Counted from the first letter of the stretch, positions 15,951 through 25,974 are shown. The stretch: 64,000 bases of DNA from JBDWFY01 sp039976075 (GCA_039976075.1 JBDWFY010000001.1:1054001-1118000); one strand, 5' to 3'. Translations and numbers: made by a program. Notes: generated from the sequence alone by a model not told the origin.

Positions 15951-18340
15951 TGGTCCTCCTTTCGGCTGTTGGCAGGACATGCGGATCGCTGCAGCGACTT
16001 GGCATGCGGTTCAAACCCATCGTCATTGCGGTTATGGCTTCCGTTGTGACCGCTGTCCCTTTGTATGGATCCGTACAAGCTCAAGATGGTGTCGAGAGCT
16101 TTCTGCCTTCCCGACTGACCGAAGCAAACCAGCAGATGCTTTTGGAAGCCGACGAGCTTCAGTACGATTACGACAATGATATTGTCTCAGCAGTCGGCAA
16201 CGTTCAAATCTATTACGCCGGGTATGTTCTGGAAGCACAACGGGTTCGTCTGGACCGGAAAACATCGCGTCTGTTTGCCGAAGGCAATGTTGAACTCATA
16301 GAGCCGGATGGGAATGTCGTTCGGGCACAGAATCTGGAGCTGTCCGACGATTTTCGAGACGGCTTTGTCAATTCACTTCAGATCGAGACGATCCAGCGAA
16401 CGCGTATCAATGCGGAGCGGGCGACGCGGTCGGACGACAACGTCACGACATTTGAAAATGGTACATACAGCGTTTATGTCAACCAACCGCCCTCCAAGCC
16501 CCCATTGTGGCAAATCAAGGCCGGCAAAATTATCCATGACCAAAAAGAGAAAGTCATCAAATACAAGAATACACGAATTGAATTTTTCGGTGCACCCATC
16601 ATTTACCTGCCATATTTTTCGCAGGCAGATCCCAGCGTCAAACGCAAATCTGGATTTCTAACCCCCTCCTACGTGGCCAAGGACCGATTGGGGTTTGGTG
16701 TGAGCATTCCCTATTATTTGTCACTTGGGCCCAATTACGATGCCACAATTTCTGCTACGCCGCTGACGAAGCAAGGGTTTCTGGTCGGGGGCGAATGGCG
16801 GCACAAGCTGATGGATGGCGCCTATTCAATCCGGGGACTCGGTATCCGTCAGGAAGATCCCGGTCTATTTGAAGACACCAGTGGCAATCGGGAGTTTCGT
16901 GGCTCTCTTAATACCAAGGGTGACTTTCGCATTAATGAACGTTGGAACTGGGGTTGGGATCTGAGTTATTTCAGCGATCGGGCATTTGTGAAAGACTATG
17001 GAATTTCGGGTCTCGGTACCAATAATTCCGTGTCGGATATATTTCTGAAAGGCATTTCGGATCGCAACAGTTTTGAGACCCACGCCTACGCGTTTCGGGT
17101 TTTTCAGGAAGACTCCTTTGATGCAACAGATCCAAACCCTGTCGGCCCCTTCGTCCCATTTGGTGAGGAACTGCAAGCTAAACAGCCGGTCGTGCATCCA
17201 GTCATCGACTATAACTACATTTTCGATCAACCGATAATGGGCGGTGAATTGTCACTGAAGGGCAACCTCACCAGCCTGACGCGTGATATAACGGATGCCT
17301 ACTCCTTCAACGGAACGGATTACTTCCGAGGTGTGGAAGGAACCTTCACCAGAACGACTTTTGAAGGAGAATGGCGACGCAGCCTGATTGATCCGATTGG
17401 ACAGGTTTTCACGCCCTTTGCCTATGCAAAGGGCGACGTGTTCTTCCTTGCCAGTGCCGACAATAATGTGTCCGAATTGTCGCCCGACGCGGTCGTCGCG
17501 CGTGGTGTTCCCGCCGTTGGATTGGAATACCGGTACCCCTTCGTCAGCACGTTCAGCTGGGGAACGCAGGTGATTGAGCCCGTCGGTCAGATCATTGCCC
17601 GCCCCGATGAAACCGGTATTGGCAAACTGCCCAACGACGATGCGCAAAGTTTGGTGTTCGACGCTTCAACACTGTTTGAATATGATAAATTCTCAGGCTT
17701 TGACCGCAGCGAAGGCGGCACGCGGGCAAATGTTGGCCTGCAATATCAACTGCAGTTCTACAATGGCGGTTCACTGAGTGCCTTGATTGGTCAGTCAATC
17801 AATCTTGCGGGGCAAAACTCTTACGCCATACCGGATCTTGTAAACTCCACGGGTGACTCCGGCCTTGAAAGCGATGTCTCGGACTATGTTGCATCACTAT
17901 ATTTCGACACCAATCTGGGCATGCGTGTCGGCGCCAATGCCCGCTTTGACGATAGCGACTTTGAACTTAAGCGAACCGAGGTTCAGGCTGCGGGAATATA
18001 TGGGCCTGTGACGGGCAGTCTTACATACGCATTTCTGGGGCAACAGCCGGAGCAGGGAATTGATTCCGACAGGCAGGAAACACTGGCCGCGGCAAGTGTC
18101 CGGCTACAGGAAAACTGGCGGGCATTTGGCTCGATCCGTTATGATCTGGAAAATAAGAACTTCGTCAGAGATAGCTTCGGCCTCGGCTACGACGATGAAG
18201 GCTTCTCGCTCTCTTTGTCTTACTCACAGGACCGCAGCCGAGACGATGGCAACGACGTCGACAGAACCCTGTTCTTGCGCTTTGGTCTGAGAACGCTCGG
18301 CGATACAGGCTTCTCACAAGGGGTTGGCTCCTCACAATAA
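15950..18340 (+). CDS. lptD: LPS-assembly outer-membrane protein LptD (Imp/OstA)
   Basis: A 796-residue LptD: signal peptide, N-terminal periplasmic OstA-like jellyroll (about residues 55-190; LLEADELQYDYDNDIVSAVGNVQ), then an outer-membrane beta-barrel. It inserts LPS in the outer leaflet with LptE. The segment PPLWQIKAGKIIHDQKEKVIKYKN is characteristic. GTG 15950 is chosen because GGGAGG lies 8 bases upstream and it overlaps the lptG stop; ATG 16004 would give a shorter signal peptide but lacks a ribosome site. Odd: I find no cysteine in the mature chain (the only one is in the signal region). Proteobacterial LptD normally carries cysteines that form disulfides. Confidence 0.94.
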   Translation: MVLLSAVGRTCGSLQRLGMRFKPIVIAVMASVVTAVPLYGSVQAQDGVESFLPSRLTEANQQMLLEADELQYDYDNDIVSAVGNVQIYYAGYVLEAQRVRLDRKTSRLFAEGNVELIEPDGNVVRAQNLELSDDFRDGFVNSLQIETIQRTRINAERATRSDDNVTTFENGTYSVYVNQPPSKPPLWQIKAGKIIHDQKEKVIKYKNTRIEFFGAPIIYLPYFSQADPSVKRKSGFLTPSYVAKDRLGFGVSIPYYLSLGPNYDATISATPLTKQGFLVGGEWRHKLMDGAYSIRGLGIRQEDPGLFEDTSGNREFRGSLNTKGDFRINERWNWGWDLSYFSDRAFVKDYGISGLGTNNSVSDIFLKGISDRNSFETHAYAFRVFQEDSFDATDPNPVGPFVPFGEELQAKQPVVHPVIDYNYIFDQPIMGGELSLKGNLTSLTRDITDAYSFNGTDYFRGVEGTFTRTTFEGEWRRSLIDPIGQVFTPFAYAKGDVFFLASADNNVSELSPDAVVARGVPAVGLEYRYPFVSTFSWGTQVIEPVGQIIARPDETGIGKLPNDDAQSLVFDASTLFEYDKFSGFDRSEGGTRANVGLQYQLQFYNGGSLSALIGQSINLAGQNSYAIPDLVNSTGDSGLESDVSDYVASLYFDTNLGMRVGANARFDDSDFELKRTEVQAAGIYGPVTGSLTYAFLGQQPEQGIDSDRQETLAAASVRLQENWRAFGSIRYDLENKNFVRDSFGLGYDDEGFSLSLSYSQDRSRDDGNDVDRTLFLRFGLRTLGDTGFSQGVGSSQ

Positions 18341-18712
18341 TCCTGACTGGCAGGCTGAAAAGCGGGAGAATTCAATAAGCTGTTCCAAGGCTAACCACCT
18401 GGTGACATACAATACGGCGCCGCAGATAATGACCAAAGGGATGAGCTGCCTGGCTGGCAGATAAAGTGATTTTGATTACGGGTCCCGATTGGGCGTGTCC
18501 CAATGATTGGTAAATTTATTCTGTTCGGTGTAAACCCGTTACGCATGATCCAGAATAGTCGTGCTTCCTACAGCCTATCCCGGATAGAGTTGACGTACTT
18601 TTCCGACAAAGATAGGTGGAAAACAAAGGCTTAGTGTAATTCATAGCAACTGATAGTCATGAGAACTATTCTGGAAGAACAGTTGAATCGGCCTTTCGTC
18701 GAGGAGAAAAAA
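18341..18712 (+). promoter_or_regulatory. lptD-surA gap with a candidate surA promoter
   Basis: No gene seen. Two small hairpins lie in it: CTGCC/GGCAG near 18450-18464 and ATTGGG-CGTGT-CCCAAT at 18488-18504. A TTGACG (18590-18595) with 17 bases to TAGGTG (18613-18618) is a plausible sigma-70 promoter, giving surA-pdxA-rsmA their own transcript in addition to read-through from lptD. No T-rich terminator was seen. Confidence 0.35.
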
Positions 18713-19654
18713 ATGAATTGCTCACGTTCATGTTTTACAGTTTTTGCGGTTGCTTTTTCCGTCATGCTGTCGGCCAGTTTACCGGCGGAAGCCCAAAACA
18801 AGATCGCCGTCATTGTCAATGACGAAGCCGTAACGAGCTATGATATTTCTCAGCGAGCTCGCCTCCTGAAACTGACGTCAAAGCGACGTGGTGGCGCTGC
18901 CACAAAGGCTGCAACCAACGAGTTGGTCGACGAGCGTTTGAAGCTGCAGGAGGCTACCAGAATTGGCATTTCTGTCTCTCAATCAAAGGTCGACGACGCT
19001 TACGCGACCATTGCCAAGCGTTCAAAACTCACCTCCTCGAAGCTGACCCGGGCGCTAAAGCAATCAGGTATCAATCCCCAAACACTGAAAGACCGCTTGA
19101 AAGCAGACCTTGCATGGAGTGAGGCCGTTCGTATGCGTTTTCGCAGTACAGTCAGCATCAGCGAGCAGGACGTTATTGCAGCGCTGCAAGGTGGGAGCAA
19201 TGGTGAAGAAGAAGATGATCCTAACAAAACCACGGAATATACTCTGACGCAGTTCGTGTTCGTGGTTCCCAAAAAGGCATCCGGTGGTTTTAAAGCTAAA
19301 AGAAAAAGAGAAGTGGAAGCTTTCAGAAAGCGCTTTACCTCCTGTGGAGACGGCACGAAACTCGCCAAGGGCTTGAATGAAGTCGTTGTTAAGCCGCTGG
19401 GAAGAAAGCTTGAACCTGACCTTGGGTCTGCTATTGCCGGAGCGATAAAAGACGTTTCCGTCGGACGTACAAGTAAGGCGATCCAGTCTGCATCCGGCTT
19501 TGAGATCTATGCTGTTTGCGATAAAAAAGTGATTGATAGCAACGCCGCCGCTGTTGCTGAAATGAGAGGCGAGTTGCGCAATAAAGAAGGTCAGTTGATG
19601 GCACGCCGGTACTTGAGTGATTTGAAGCGGACCGCAGTTATCGATTACCGGTAG
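18713..19654 (+). CDS. surA: Periplasmic chaperone / peptidyl-prolyl isomerase SurA
   Basis: A 313-residue SurA-type chaperone that escorts outer-membrane proteins such as LptD through the periplasm. Signal peptide (CFTVFAVAFSVMLSASLPAEAQ), then the conserved SurA N-domain (KIAVIVNDEAVTSYDISQRARLL) and one parvulin-like domain near residues 175-290. Shorter than the E. coli protein (428 aa, two parvulin domains), as usual in alphaproteobacteria. ATG 18713 is preferred to 18659 because GAGGAG lies 6 bases before it and it opens directly with the signal peptide. It follows lptD and precedes pdxA by 3 bp. Confidence 0.88.
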   Translation: MNCSRSCFTVFAVAFSVMLSASLPAEAQNKIAVIVNDEAVTSYDISQRARLLKLTSKRRGGAATKAATNELVDERLKLQEATRIGISVSQSKVDDAYATIAKRSKLTSSKLTRALKQSGINPQTLKDRLKADLAWSEAVRMRFRSTVSISEQDVIAALQGGSNGEEEDDPNKTTEYTLTQFVFVVPKKASGGFKAKRKREVEAFRKRFTSCGDGTKLAKGLNEVVVKPLGRKLEPDLGSAIAGAIKDVSVGRTSKAIQSASGFEIYAVCDKKVIDSNAAAVAEMRGELRNKEGQLMARRYLSDLKRTAVIDYR

Positions 19655-19657
19655 CGT

Positions 19658-20680
19658 ATGAATATTGATAATCAAAGGGCGCGCCCACTGGCCTTGACCA
19701 TGGGCGACCCGGCAGGGATTGGGCTGGATATTGCCATAGCAGCCTGGGCTCAGCGGCAGGAACTGCCGCTCTTTTATCTTGTAGGCTGTCCTGAAGCGGT
19801 CCAAAGACGGGCAGAGCGGCTGGGAATTCCGTTGGAGCTCACGGTCGTCTCGCCGGAGCAGCTCGCGTCCACTCGCCAGACAGCATTGCAGATTGTTCCC
19901 CTCTCATCCAAGGTGGATGAGACGCCGGGCAGAACGCGGCGAGGCGACGCTGCTGGTGTCATCGAAGCAATCGAACGAGCGGTAGAGCATGTGCGAACCG
20001 GCATTGCCGGGGCGGTTGTGACCAATCCGATCACCAAAAAATCCCTTTACGAGGATGGATTCAACTATCCGGGACACACGGAATTTCTTGGTCATCTGGC
20101 GTCAAAGTGGTTCGGACAGGAAGTCGAACCGGTCATGCTGATGGCCGGGCCAGATTTGAGAACCGTACCCGTTACCGTACACATTCCCGTTTCAGATGTG
20201 CCTGCAGCCCTGACAAAGAACCGTATTGTAACAGTAGCCCGTACCGTCGACCGGGATCTCAGGTCACAGTTTGGAATTCAATCCCCCCGCATCGCACTGG
20301 CCGGTCTCAATCCCCACGCAGGCGAAGGGGGCAGTATGGGGCAAGAGGATGAGCAGATCATTCAGCCGGCGGTTTCTGACCTCATCGCTTCTGGCATCGA
20401 TGCCAGGGGCCCCTTTCCTGCAGATACGCTGTTCCATGCCGCAGCCCGGCAACAGTTCGACTGTGTTCTGGCGATGTATCATGATCAGGCGCTGATACCG
20501 GTTAAGACACTGTCTTTCGACAAAGCCGTCAACGTCACGCTTGGTCTTCCCTTTGTCAGAACATCGCCCGACCATGGCACGGCACTTGATATTGCCGGCA
20601 AGGGCATCGCCAAAGCAGACAGTCTGATTGAAGCGCTTAAGCTGGCCGATCTGCTTGCGCAAAATTCGATTGTTGAATAA
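19658..20680 (+). CDS. pdxA: 4-hydroxythreonine-4-phosphate dehydrogenase
   Basis: A 340-residue PdxA of pyridoxal 5'-phosphate synthesis; it oxidises 4-phosphohydroxy-L-threonine with NAD+ and a divalent metal. TMGDPAGIGLDI at the N-terminus, YPGHTEFLGHLA with a metal-binding His, NPHAGEGGSMGQED, MYHDQALIPVK and the NAD-site segment FVRTSPDHGTALDIAGKG are all present. It lies 3 bp after surA, and its stop overlaps the ATG of rsmA by one base. Confidence 0.97.
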   Translation: MNIDNQRARPLALTMGDPAGIGLDIAIAAWAQRQELPLFYLVGCPEAVQRRAERLGIPLELTVVSPEQLASTRQTALQIVPLSSKVDETPGRTRRGDAAGVIEAIERAVEHVRTGIAGAVVTNPITKKSLYEDGFNYPGHTEFLGHLASKWFGQEVEPVMLMAGPDLRTVPVTVHIPVSDVPAALTKNRIVTVARTVDRDLRSQFGIQSPRIALAGLNPHAGEGGSMGQEDEQIIQPAVSDLIASGIDARGPFPADTLFHAAARQQFDCVLAMYHDQALIPVKTLSFDKAVNVTLGLPFVRTSPDHGTALDIAGKGIAKADSLIEALKLADLLAQNSIVE

Positions 20681-21531
20681 TGGCTCACGTTGACACCCTG
20701 CCTCCGTTGAGGGAGGTGATACAGAAATATGGCCTTGATGCCCGAAAATCTCTAGGTCAAAACTTCCTCCTCGATCTCAACTTGACGACACGCATAGCTC
20801 GATCAGCCGGACCGCTGACCGAGTGCACTGTGCTTGAAGTTGGGCCGGGCCCCGGCGGGCTGACCCGCGCCATTCTCGCACTTGGTGCTCGAGATGTTGT
20901 TGCGATTGAGAAAGACGCACGCTGTTTGGGCGCGTTGGAGGAGATTGCACACGCCTATCCTAAACGTCTGAAAGTTCTAAACCAAGATGCACTTGGGATG
21001 GGCGCTGACGGCCTGCCCCAGCGTCCCGTCAAGATCATTGCCAATCTCCCTTACAACGTGGCAACACCGCTCCTGATTGGTTGGCTTTCCTGTGATCCAT
21101 GGCCACCCTGGTGGCAATCCATGACGCTGATGTTTCAAAAAGAAGTTGCTGATCGTATGTGTGCACAGCCCGGTGACAAGGCTTATGGACGCCTGGCGGT
21201 GATTGTCGGCTGGAGGACTGTTGCCGGTAAAGTTTTCGACATTTCGCCAAAGGCCTTCAGCCCTCCGCCCAAAGTCACTTCCACTGTTGTTCACCTGGTA
21301 CCAAGGGAAAAGCCGACCCCCTGTAGCGTCAACGATCTGGAACGCGTCACGGCAGCTGCGTTTGGACAGAGAAGAAAAATGCTGCGAGCCAGCTTGAAGT
21401 CGCTCTCGGTCGACACCAATCGGTTAATCCGAGAATGCGGCCTGCGCGAAACCGCCAGAGCAGAGGAAATTCCGGTAGAAGGATTCGTCAAACTTGCTCG
21501 AGCCTATGCTGATCAGCGCGCAGGAGGTTAG
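20680..21531 (+). CDS. rsmA: 16S rRNA (adenine(1518)-N(6)/adenine(1519)-N(6))-dimethyltransferase
   Basis: A 283-residue KsgA/RsmA that dimethylates two adjacent adenines in the 3'-terminal hairpin of 16S rRNA during small-subunit maturation. The N-terminal KSLGQNFLLD, SAM motif EVGPGPGGLTRA, and catalytic NLPYNVATPLL (NLPY type, motif IV) are clear. The C-terminal helical domain with FGQRRKMLRASLK follows. It overlaps pdxA by one base. It is convergent with gmk, 33 bp apart. Confidence 0.96.
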   Translation: MAHVDTLPPLREVIQKYGLDARKSLGQNFLLDLNLTTRIARSAGPLTECTVLEVGPGPGGLTRAILALGARDVVAIEKDARCLGALEEIAHAYPKRLKVLNQDALGMGADGLPQRPVKIIANLPYNVATPLLIGWLSCDPWPPWWQSMTLMFQKEVADRMCAQPGDKAYGRLAVIVGWRTVAGKVFDISPKAFSPPPKVTSTVVHLVPREKPTPCSVNDLERVTAAAFGQRRKMLRASLKSLSVDTNRLIRECGLRETARAEEIPVEGFVKLARAYADQRAGG

Positions 21532-21564
21532 ACGCCTGGGAACAAACCGCCCAAAACACCAAAT

Positions 21565-22242
21565 TCACTTGTCCAGCTCGCGTTTCAGATCCTCAACCAT
21601 TCCGTCGACGAACGCACCAATGGAGGGTGACCGTTCACGACGCAGCCGTTCGGCCTGCAAAATGGCACGTAACCCTTCAAAGGCATTTTCCAGATCATCA
21701 TTGACGATTACATAGTCATAATCGACCCAGTGTTTCATCTCGCCGACTGCCGTTTCCAGCCGTCTAAGGATAACTTCTTCAGAATCTTCAGCGCGGCGAT
21801 GTAAGCGGGATTTCATTTCACCGATAGACGGGGGTAAAATGAATACAGATACGACATCTTCCCGCATCCGCTCATATAGTTGGAACGTGCCCTGTATATC
21901 GATGTCGAACAGGACGTCTTTTCCTGATGTAAGTGCTGCCTCGACCGGATCTTTCAATGTGCCGTAGAAATTACCGTGGACTGCCGCCCATTCAAGCAGT
22001 TCTCCCCGGTCTTTCATCTGTTCGAACCGATCTGCGGCAATGAAGTGGTAGTGCACGCCGTCGATTTCGCTGGGCCGCCGCGTTCGCGTCGTCGCAGAAA
22101 TTGACAAATCCAATCCACGCTCATGAGCAAGAAGGTTTCGGGCCAACGTAGACTTTCCCGCGCCTGACGGGCTCGAAAGTACCAGCATCAGACCTCGGCG
22201 GTTGGCCGACAGCACATCCGATGAAATCGTCGTTTGGGGCAT
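21565..22242 (-). CDS. gmk: Guanylate kinase
   Basis: A 225-residue GMP kinase (GMP + ATP to GDP + ADP). P-loop LSSPSGAGKSTL at about residues 22-33, the GMP-binding block SISATTRTRRPSEIDGVHYHF, and the DIDIQGTFQLYE strand are all conserved. It is last in the minus-strand run fabD-fabG-acpP-fabF-mltG-yicC-gmk and starts 6 bp after yicC, a pair found together widely. Confidence 0.97.
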   Translation of the reverse strand: MPQTTISSDVLSANRRGLMLVLSSPSGAGKSTLARNLLAHERGLDLSISATTRTRRPSEIDGVHYHFIAADRFEQMKDRGELLEWAAVHGNFYGTLKDPVEAALTSGKDVLFDIDIQGTFQLYERMREDVVSVFILPPSIGEMKSRLHRRAEDSEEVILRRLETAVGEMKHWVDYDYVIVNDDLENAFEGLRAILQAERLRRERSPSIGAFVDGMVEDLKRELDK

Positions 22243-22248
22243 GGCGCT

Positions 22249-23139
22249 CTATTCCAGGTTTTGTATCTGTTCACGCATCTGATCGACGAGCGTCTTAAGT
22301 TCCAGCCCTAAGGCTGTCAGGTCCTTGTCATTGGACTTAGAACACAATGTATTGGTTTCCCGATTGAATTCCTGGGCCAAAAAATCAAGCTTGCGTCCAA
22401 TCGGACCACCCTTTGACAGCAGGTCGCGGGCGGCAGAGACATGTGCATAGAGCCGATCCAATTCTTCGCGAATATCTGCTTTGGTCGCAAGAAAAACAGC
22501 TTCCTGGTGAAGCCGTTGCGGATCGAGTTCGGAATGGGCGTCCATAAGCAACTCGATTTGATCCTTCAATCGTTGCCGGATCGCATCAACCGTTCTGGCC
22601 GGAGATTTCTCTGCTTGAGAGGTAAGGTCTTCAATAGCTGACAATTGCCCCTCTAGCAGTGTGCGAATAGCTTCCCCTTCGCTCTGTCGCATTTTCAGCA
22701 GATCCGCGAGTGCCTCATTCAGAGAATCAAGTACCGCATCAAACAGTTCCCGCTGTGCATTCTCGCTCATTTCCGCTTCAGCAAGTTCAACGACGCCCTT
22801 AAATCCAAGTATGCCGTCAAGTGTCGGTCTCGACGCATCAACCCGATCGGAAATTGCCGCCATTGCGTCCAACACCCCGTTCAGAATAGCCTCATTGACC
22901 ACCAGTTCCTGTTTACTGCCGGTATCTCGTTTGACGCTTAGAGACAATGAGACATTGCCACGTGCCAATACTTTGGAAACCAACGGTCTGATTTGCGGTT
23001 CAAGAGCATCAAAGCCGCTGCCGAGGCGCGCGCGTACTTCAAGCCCTTTGCCATTGACCGACCTAAGCTCCCAAGTCCAGCGGACATTTTCATAGGAGCT
23101 CTCAACGCGGGCAAATCCGGTCATGCTGGCCAGTGTCAT
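22249..23139 (-). CDS. YicC-family endoribonuclease
   Basis: A 296-residue YicC protein. The N-terminal SMTGFARVE, the WELRSVNGKGLEVR strand, and the C-terminal FLAQEFNRETNTLCSKSND motif define the family, whose E. coli member is an RNase acting on small RNAs. The middle is alpha-helical and charged. It is at the expected length and in the expected place immediately before gmk, with a 6-bp gap. Confidence 0.94.
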   Translation of the reverse strand: MTLASMTGFARVESSYENVRWTWELRSVNGKGLEVRARLGSGFDALEPQIRPLVSKVLARGNVSLSLSVKRDTGSKQELVVNEAILNGVLDAMAAISDRVDASRPTLDGILGFKGVVELAEAEMSENAQRELFDAVLDSLNEALADLLKMRQSEGEAIRTLLEGQLSAIEDLTSQAEKSPARTVDAIRQRLKDQIELLMDAHSELDPQRLHQEAVFLATKADIREELDRLYAHVSAARDLLSKGGPIGRKLDFLAQEFNRETNTLCSKSNDKDLTALGLELKTLVDQMREQIQNLE

Positions 23140-23304
23140 AGATCACCTGCAAAGCTATATGCGCTCCATGGTGAGGCTGAAGCGCTGATTCTATAGAGAA
23201 ATATCGGCTGATAGGGTCCGTGAAACCTCTGTCACAGTATGATAGATCCTGCAGAATTGAAACACCAGGTCCGGTGAACTTCGACATCTCGCATGCAAGC
23301 GCCT

Positions 23305-24498
23305 CTATTCGGTCTTGGGCGCTTCTTCTGTTGGGGCGTCCTCTGCAGTTTCTTGCGCCTTTACCCGGTTTTTCTCAACATCACGCCAGCGCTGAACGTT
23401 GCGCTTGTGATCTTCATATGTTTTGGCAAATGCATGACCTCCGGTTCCGTCCGCCACGAAATAGAGATCACTTGTGAGCGACGGGTTGGCAACAGCTTCC
23501 AGTGCGGCGCGGCCGACATTGGCTATCGGTCCGGGTGGCAAAGCCGGGATCTGGTACGTGTTGTAGCTGTTCGGCTTTTGAAGCTCGCTTCTCAGAATTG
23601 TCCGCGGCTTTGTCCAGGCGGCTCCTCCGTAGAGACCATAAAGAATGGTCGGATCGGACTGCAGCCGCATTCCCTTGTTCAGACGATTGACAAAAACGCT
23701 GGCAACCCGGCTTCTTTCGTCAGCCTTTCCAGTCTCTTTTTCAACCAGGGACGCTAAAACCAGCATTTCCTCCGGTGTTTTCACCGGCAGATCATCGCGC
23801 CGATTCTCCCAAGACTCAGCGAGCACTTTCGTATGTGCATCCTTCATTCGCTGAATAATGTCGGACCGCGATGTACCCCGCGTGAACGTGTACGTTTCCG
23901 GCATCAACGTTCCTTCGGCAGGAACCTCGTTCAAGTCCCCAATCAATATAGGGTCCGCTTTTACTCTCTCGACGATCTGAAGGCTGGTCCATCCCTCAGG
24001 CAACGTGACAGAATGATAGACGGCTTTGCCCGAAACGATCTCGTCCATCACGGTTCGCATCGGCACGCCGGCTTCGAATTGATACTCTCCGGCTTTGAGC
24101 TTGCTCTGATTTCGATAGACCTGCACCGCCCCCTGAAAGATCCAGGAATTGTCGATGACATTACCGCGTTCAAGAATTCCAGCGATTCCGGCAAGATTGG
24201 AGCCGTTCGGGATTATAACGGTTGTCGTCTTGTCCAGGGGACCATTTTTTTCAAATTCCTGCTTACCCCAATAGATGACACCGCCAACTATCAGAACGCC
24301 CAGCACGGTAATTGTCATCAAAAAGTTGATAAACACCACTACCGGATTGCGCACGTGACGCGACCGGGAAGGAGGCTCGGGCACAGGGTCCGGCTGGATG
24401 GCCTGCCGCGGACTTTTAGGATTGAGACGCGGCATTGCGTTATTTACAGAAGCTGCCGGTTGCTCCTGTTTGTCGTCACCGTTTGTCGGTTCCTGCAT
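23305..24498 (-). CDS. mltG: Endolytic transglycosylase MltG
   Basis: A 397-residue inner-membrane lytic transglycosylase that cleaves nascent peptidoglycan and ends glycan strand growth. A disordered, Pro-rich cytoplasmic N-terminus is followed by one membrane helix (about residues 51-77) and the YceG domain. The catalytic Glu is in LASLVEKETGKADER; the LQSDPTILYGLYGG, QKPNSYNTY and LPPGPIANVGRAALEA segments are characteristic. A Glu-rich C-terminal tail follows. It lies 167 bp past fabF and 165 bp before yicC, the usual alphaproteobacterial order. Confidence 0.95.
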   Translation of the reverse strand: MQEPTNGDDKQEQPAASVNNAMPRLNPKSPRQAIQPDPVPEPPSRSRHVRNPVVVFINFLMTITVLGVLIVGGVIYWGKQEFEKNGPLDKTTTVIIPNGSNLAGIAGILERGNVIDNSWIFQGAVQVYRNQSKLKAGEYQFEAGVPMRTVMDEIVSGKAVYHSVTLPEGWTSLQIVERVKADPILIGDLNEVPAEGTLMPETYTFTRGTSRSDIIQRMKDAHTKVLAESWENRRDDLPVKTPEEMLVLASLVEKETGKADERSRVASVFVNRLNKGMRLQSDPTILYGLYGGAAWTKPRTILRSELQKPNSYNTYQIPALPPGPIANVGRAALEAVANPSLTSDLYFVADGTGGHAFAKTYEDHKRNVQRWRDVEKNRVKAQETAEDAPTEEAPKTE

Positions 24499-24665
24499 GA
24501 TTTAGCGCTCGACCCGAATCTCGTCAAATATTGTGAAAGCCCTTGCCAGCACAGTATGGCTTTTTTGCGCTTGCCTACTGTGTCCTGTCAATCATTCCGT
24601 CTGTCTTCAGCAGTCCATTGTAGCGACAGCAGGGCTGCTGAAAGTCATGTTGCCCTGTTTCACAA

Positions 24666-25931
24666 TCAGTCGCTCAACTTGCGAAAAACCAATGACGCGT
24701 TGGTACCACCAAATCCGAAGGAATTAGACAGAGCAATATTGATATCCATCTTTTTTGCTGTCTTGGGCACAAGGTCGATCTCCGTCTCAACCGACGGATT
24801 CTCGAGATTTATCGTCGGAGGTGCCATACCGTCACGCATTGCCAAAATCGAGAAAATCGATTCGACAGCACCTGCCGCGCCAAGCAAATGCCCGATTGAT
24901 GACTTCGTAGAGGACATCGTCAGAGAACTTGCAGCATCGCCGGCCAGTCGTGTGATCGCTCCCAGTTCAATTTCGTCTCCCAGCGGAGTCGAGGTGCCGT
25001 GGGCATTCACATAGTCAACTTCAGCCGGTGAAATCCCCGCGCGGTTCAGCGCAGCTTCCATACATCGGTAAGCTCCATCGCCGTCTTCTGAGGGCGCCGT
25101 GATATGGTAGGCATCGCCTGAAAGGCCGTAGCCAACCAATTCACCGTAAATTTTTGCTCCACGCAGTCGGGCGTGCTCATATTCTTCAAGAACAACAACG
25201 CCTGCGCCTTCGCCCATAACGAAACCATCCCGACCCTTGTCGTATGGTCGAGACGCCTCTTCGGGACGGTCGTTATATCCAGTAGACAGTGCGCGACAGG
25301 CGGAAAATCCGGCCAGCGCCAAACGGCAGATAGGAGATTCGGTACCACCGGCGACCATGACATCCGCATCGCCCAAAGCGATGAGACGACCGGCATCACC
25401 GATTGCATGAGCACCCGTAGAACATGCTGTCACAACAGCATGGTTAGGACCCTTAAGCCCGTGCCGGATAGAGACATGTCCACCAGCGAGATTGATCAAG
25501 GCACCGGGAATGAAAAAGGGACTGAGACGCCGAGGTCCTTTTTCCTTTACGGTAATCGCGCCCCGTTCAATGCCCTGAAGACCGCCAATGCCGGAACCGA
25601 TCAGAACGCCAGAACGAACCTGGTCCTCATAATCGACCGGCTTCCAATCGGCGTCAGCCAGAGCCTGATCTGCGGCAGCAATCGCATAAAGAATAAAATC
25701 ATCGACCTTGCGCTGTTCTTTGGGCAACATCCAATCGTCAGGATTGAATGTGCCTTCCGAACCGTCGCCTTTGGGTATTTGGCCGGCAATTTGGCAAGGT
25801 ATATCGCTGACATCAAACTCTTCGACACGGCGGGCGCCGCTCTTGCCTTCGAGAATTCTGCCCCATGTAGCATCAACGCCGCATCCAAGCGGCGTGACCA
25901 TTCCAAGTCCGGTGACGACGACCCGCCTCAT
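24666..25931 (-). CDS. fabF: Beta-ketoacyl-ACP synthase II
   Basis: A 421-residue KAS II that condenses malonyl-ACP with acyl-ACP in fatty-acid elongation. The Cys-His-His triad is visible: Cys in TACSTGAHAIG, His in NAHGTSTPLGD and His in SSIGHLLGAAG. ATG 25931 (MRRVVVTGLGMVTPLG) is the natural start; an upstream in-frame start at 26015 would run into acpP and adds no homology. acpP lies 43 bp upstream on the same strand. Confidence 0.97.
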   Translation of the reverse strand: MRRVVVTGLGMVTPLGCGVDATWGRILEGKSGARRVEEFDVSDIPCQIAGQIPKGDGSEGTFNPDDWMLPKEQRKVDDFILYAIAAADQALADADWKPVDYEDQVRSGVLIGSGIGGLQGIERGAITVKEKGPRRLSPFFIPGALINLAGGHVSIRHGLKGPNHAVVTACSTGAHAIGDAGRLIALGDADVMVAGGTESPICRLALAGFSACRALSTGYNDRPEEASRPYDKGRDGFVMGEGAGVVVLEEYEHARLRGAKIYGELVGYGLSGDAYHITAPSEDGDGAYRCMEAALNRAGISPAEVDYVNAHGTSTPLGDEIELGAITRLAGDAASSLTMSSTKSSIGHLLGAAGAVESIFSILAMRDGMAPPTINLENPSVETEIDLVPKTAKKMDINIALSNSFGFGGTNASLVFRKLSD

Positions 25932-25974
25932 TCTCAATTCCTTAAATCTCGCCGAATTTACAATCTTCTCTCCA

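Noticed and set aside
23833..25014. A 393-codon plus-strand frame across mltG and fabF
   Set aside because: It is antisense to two well-supported genes and has no recognisable domain.
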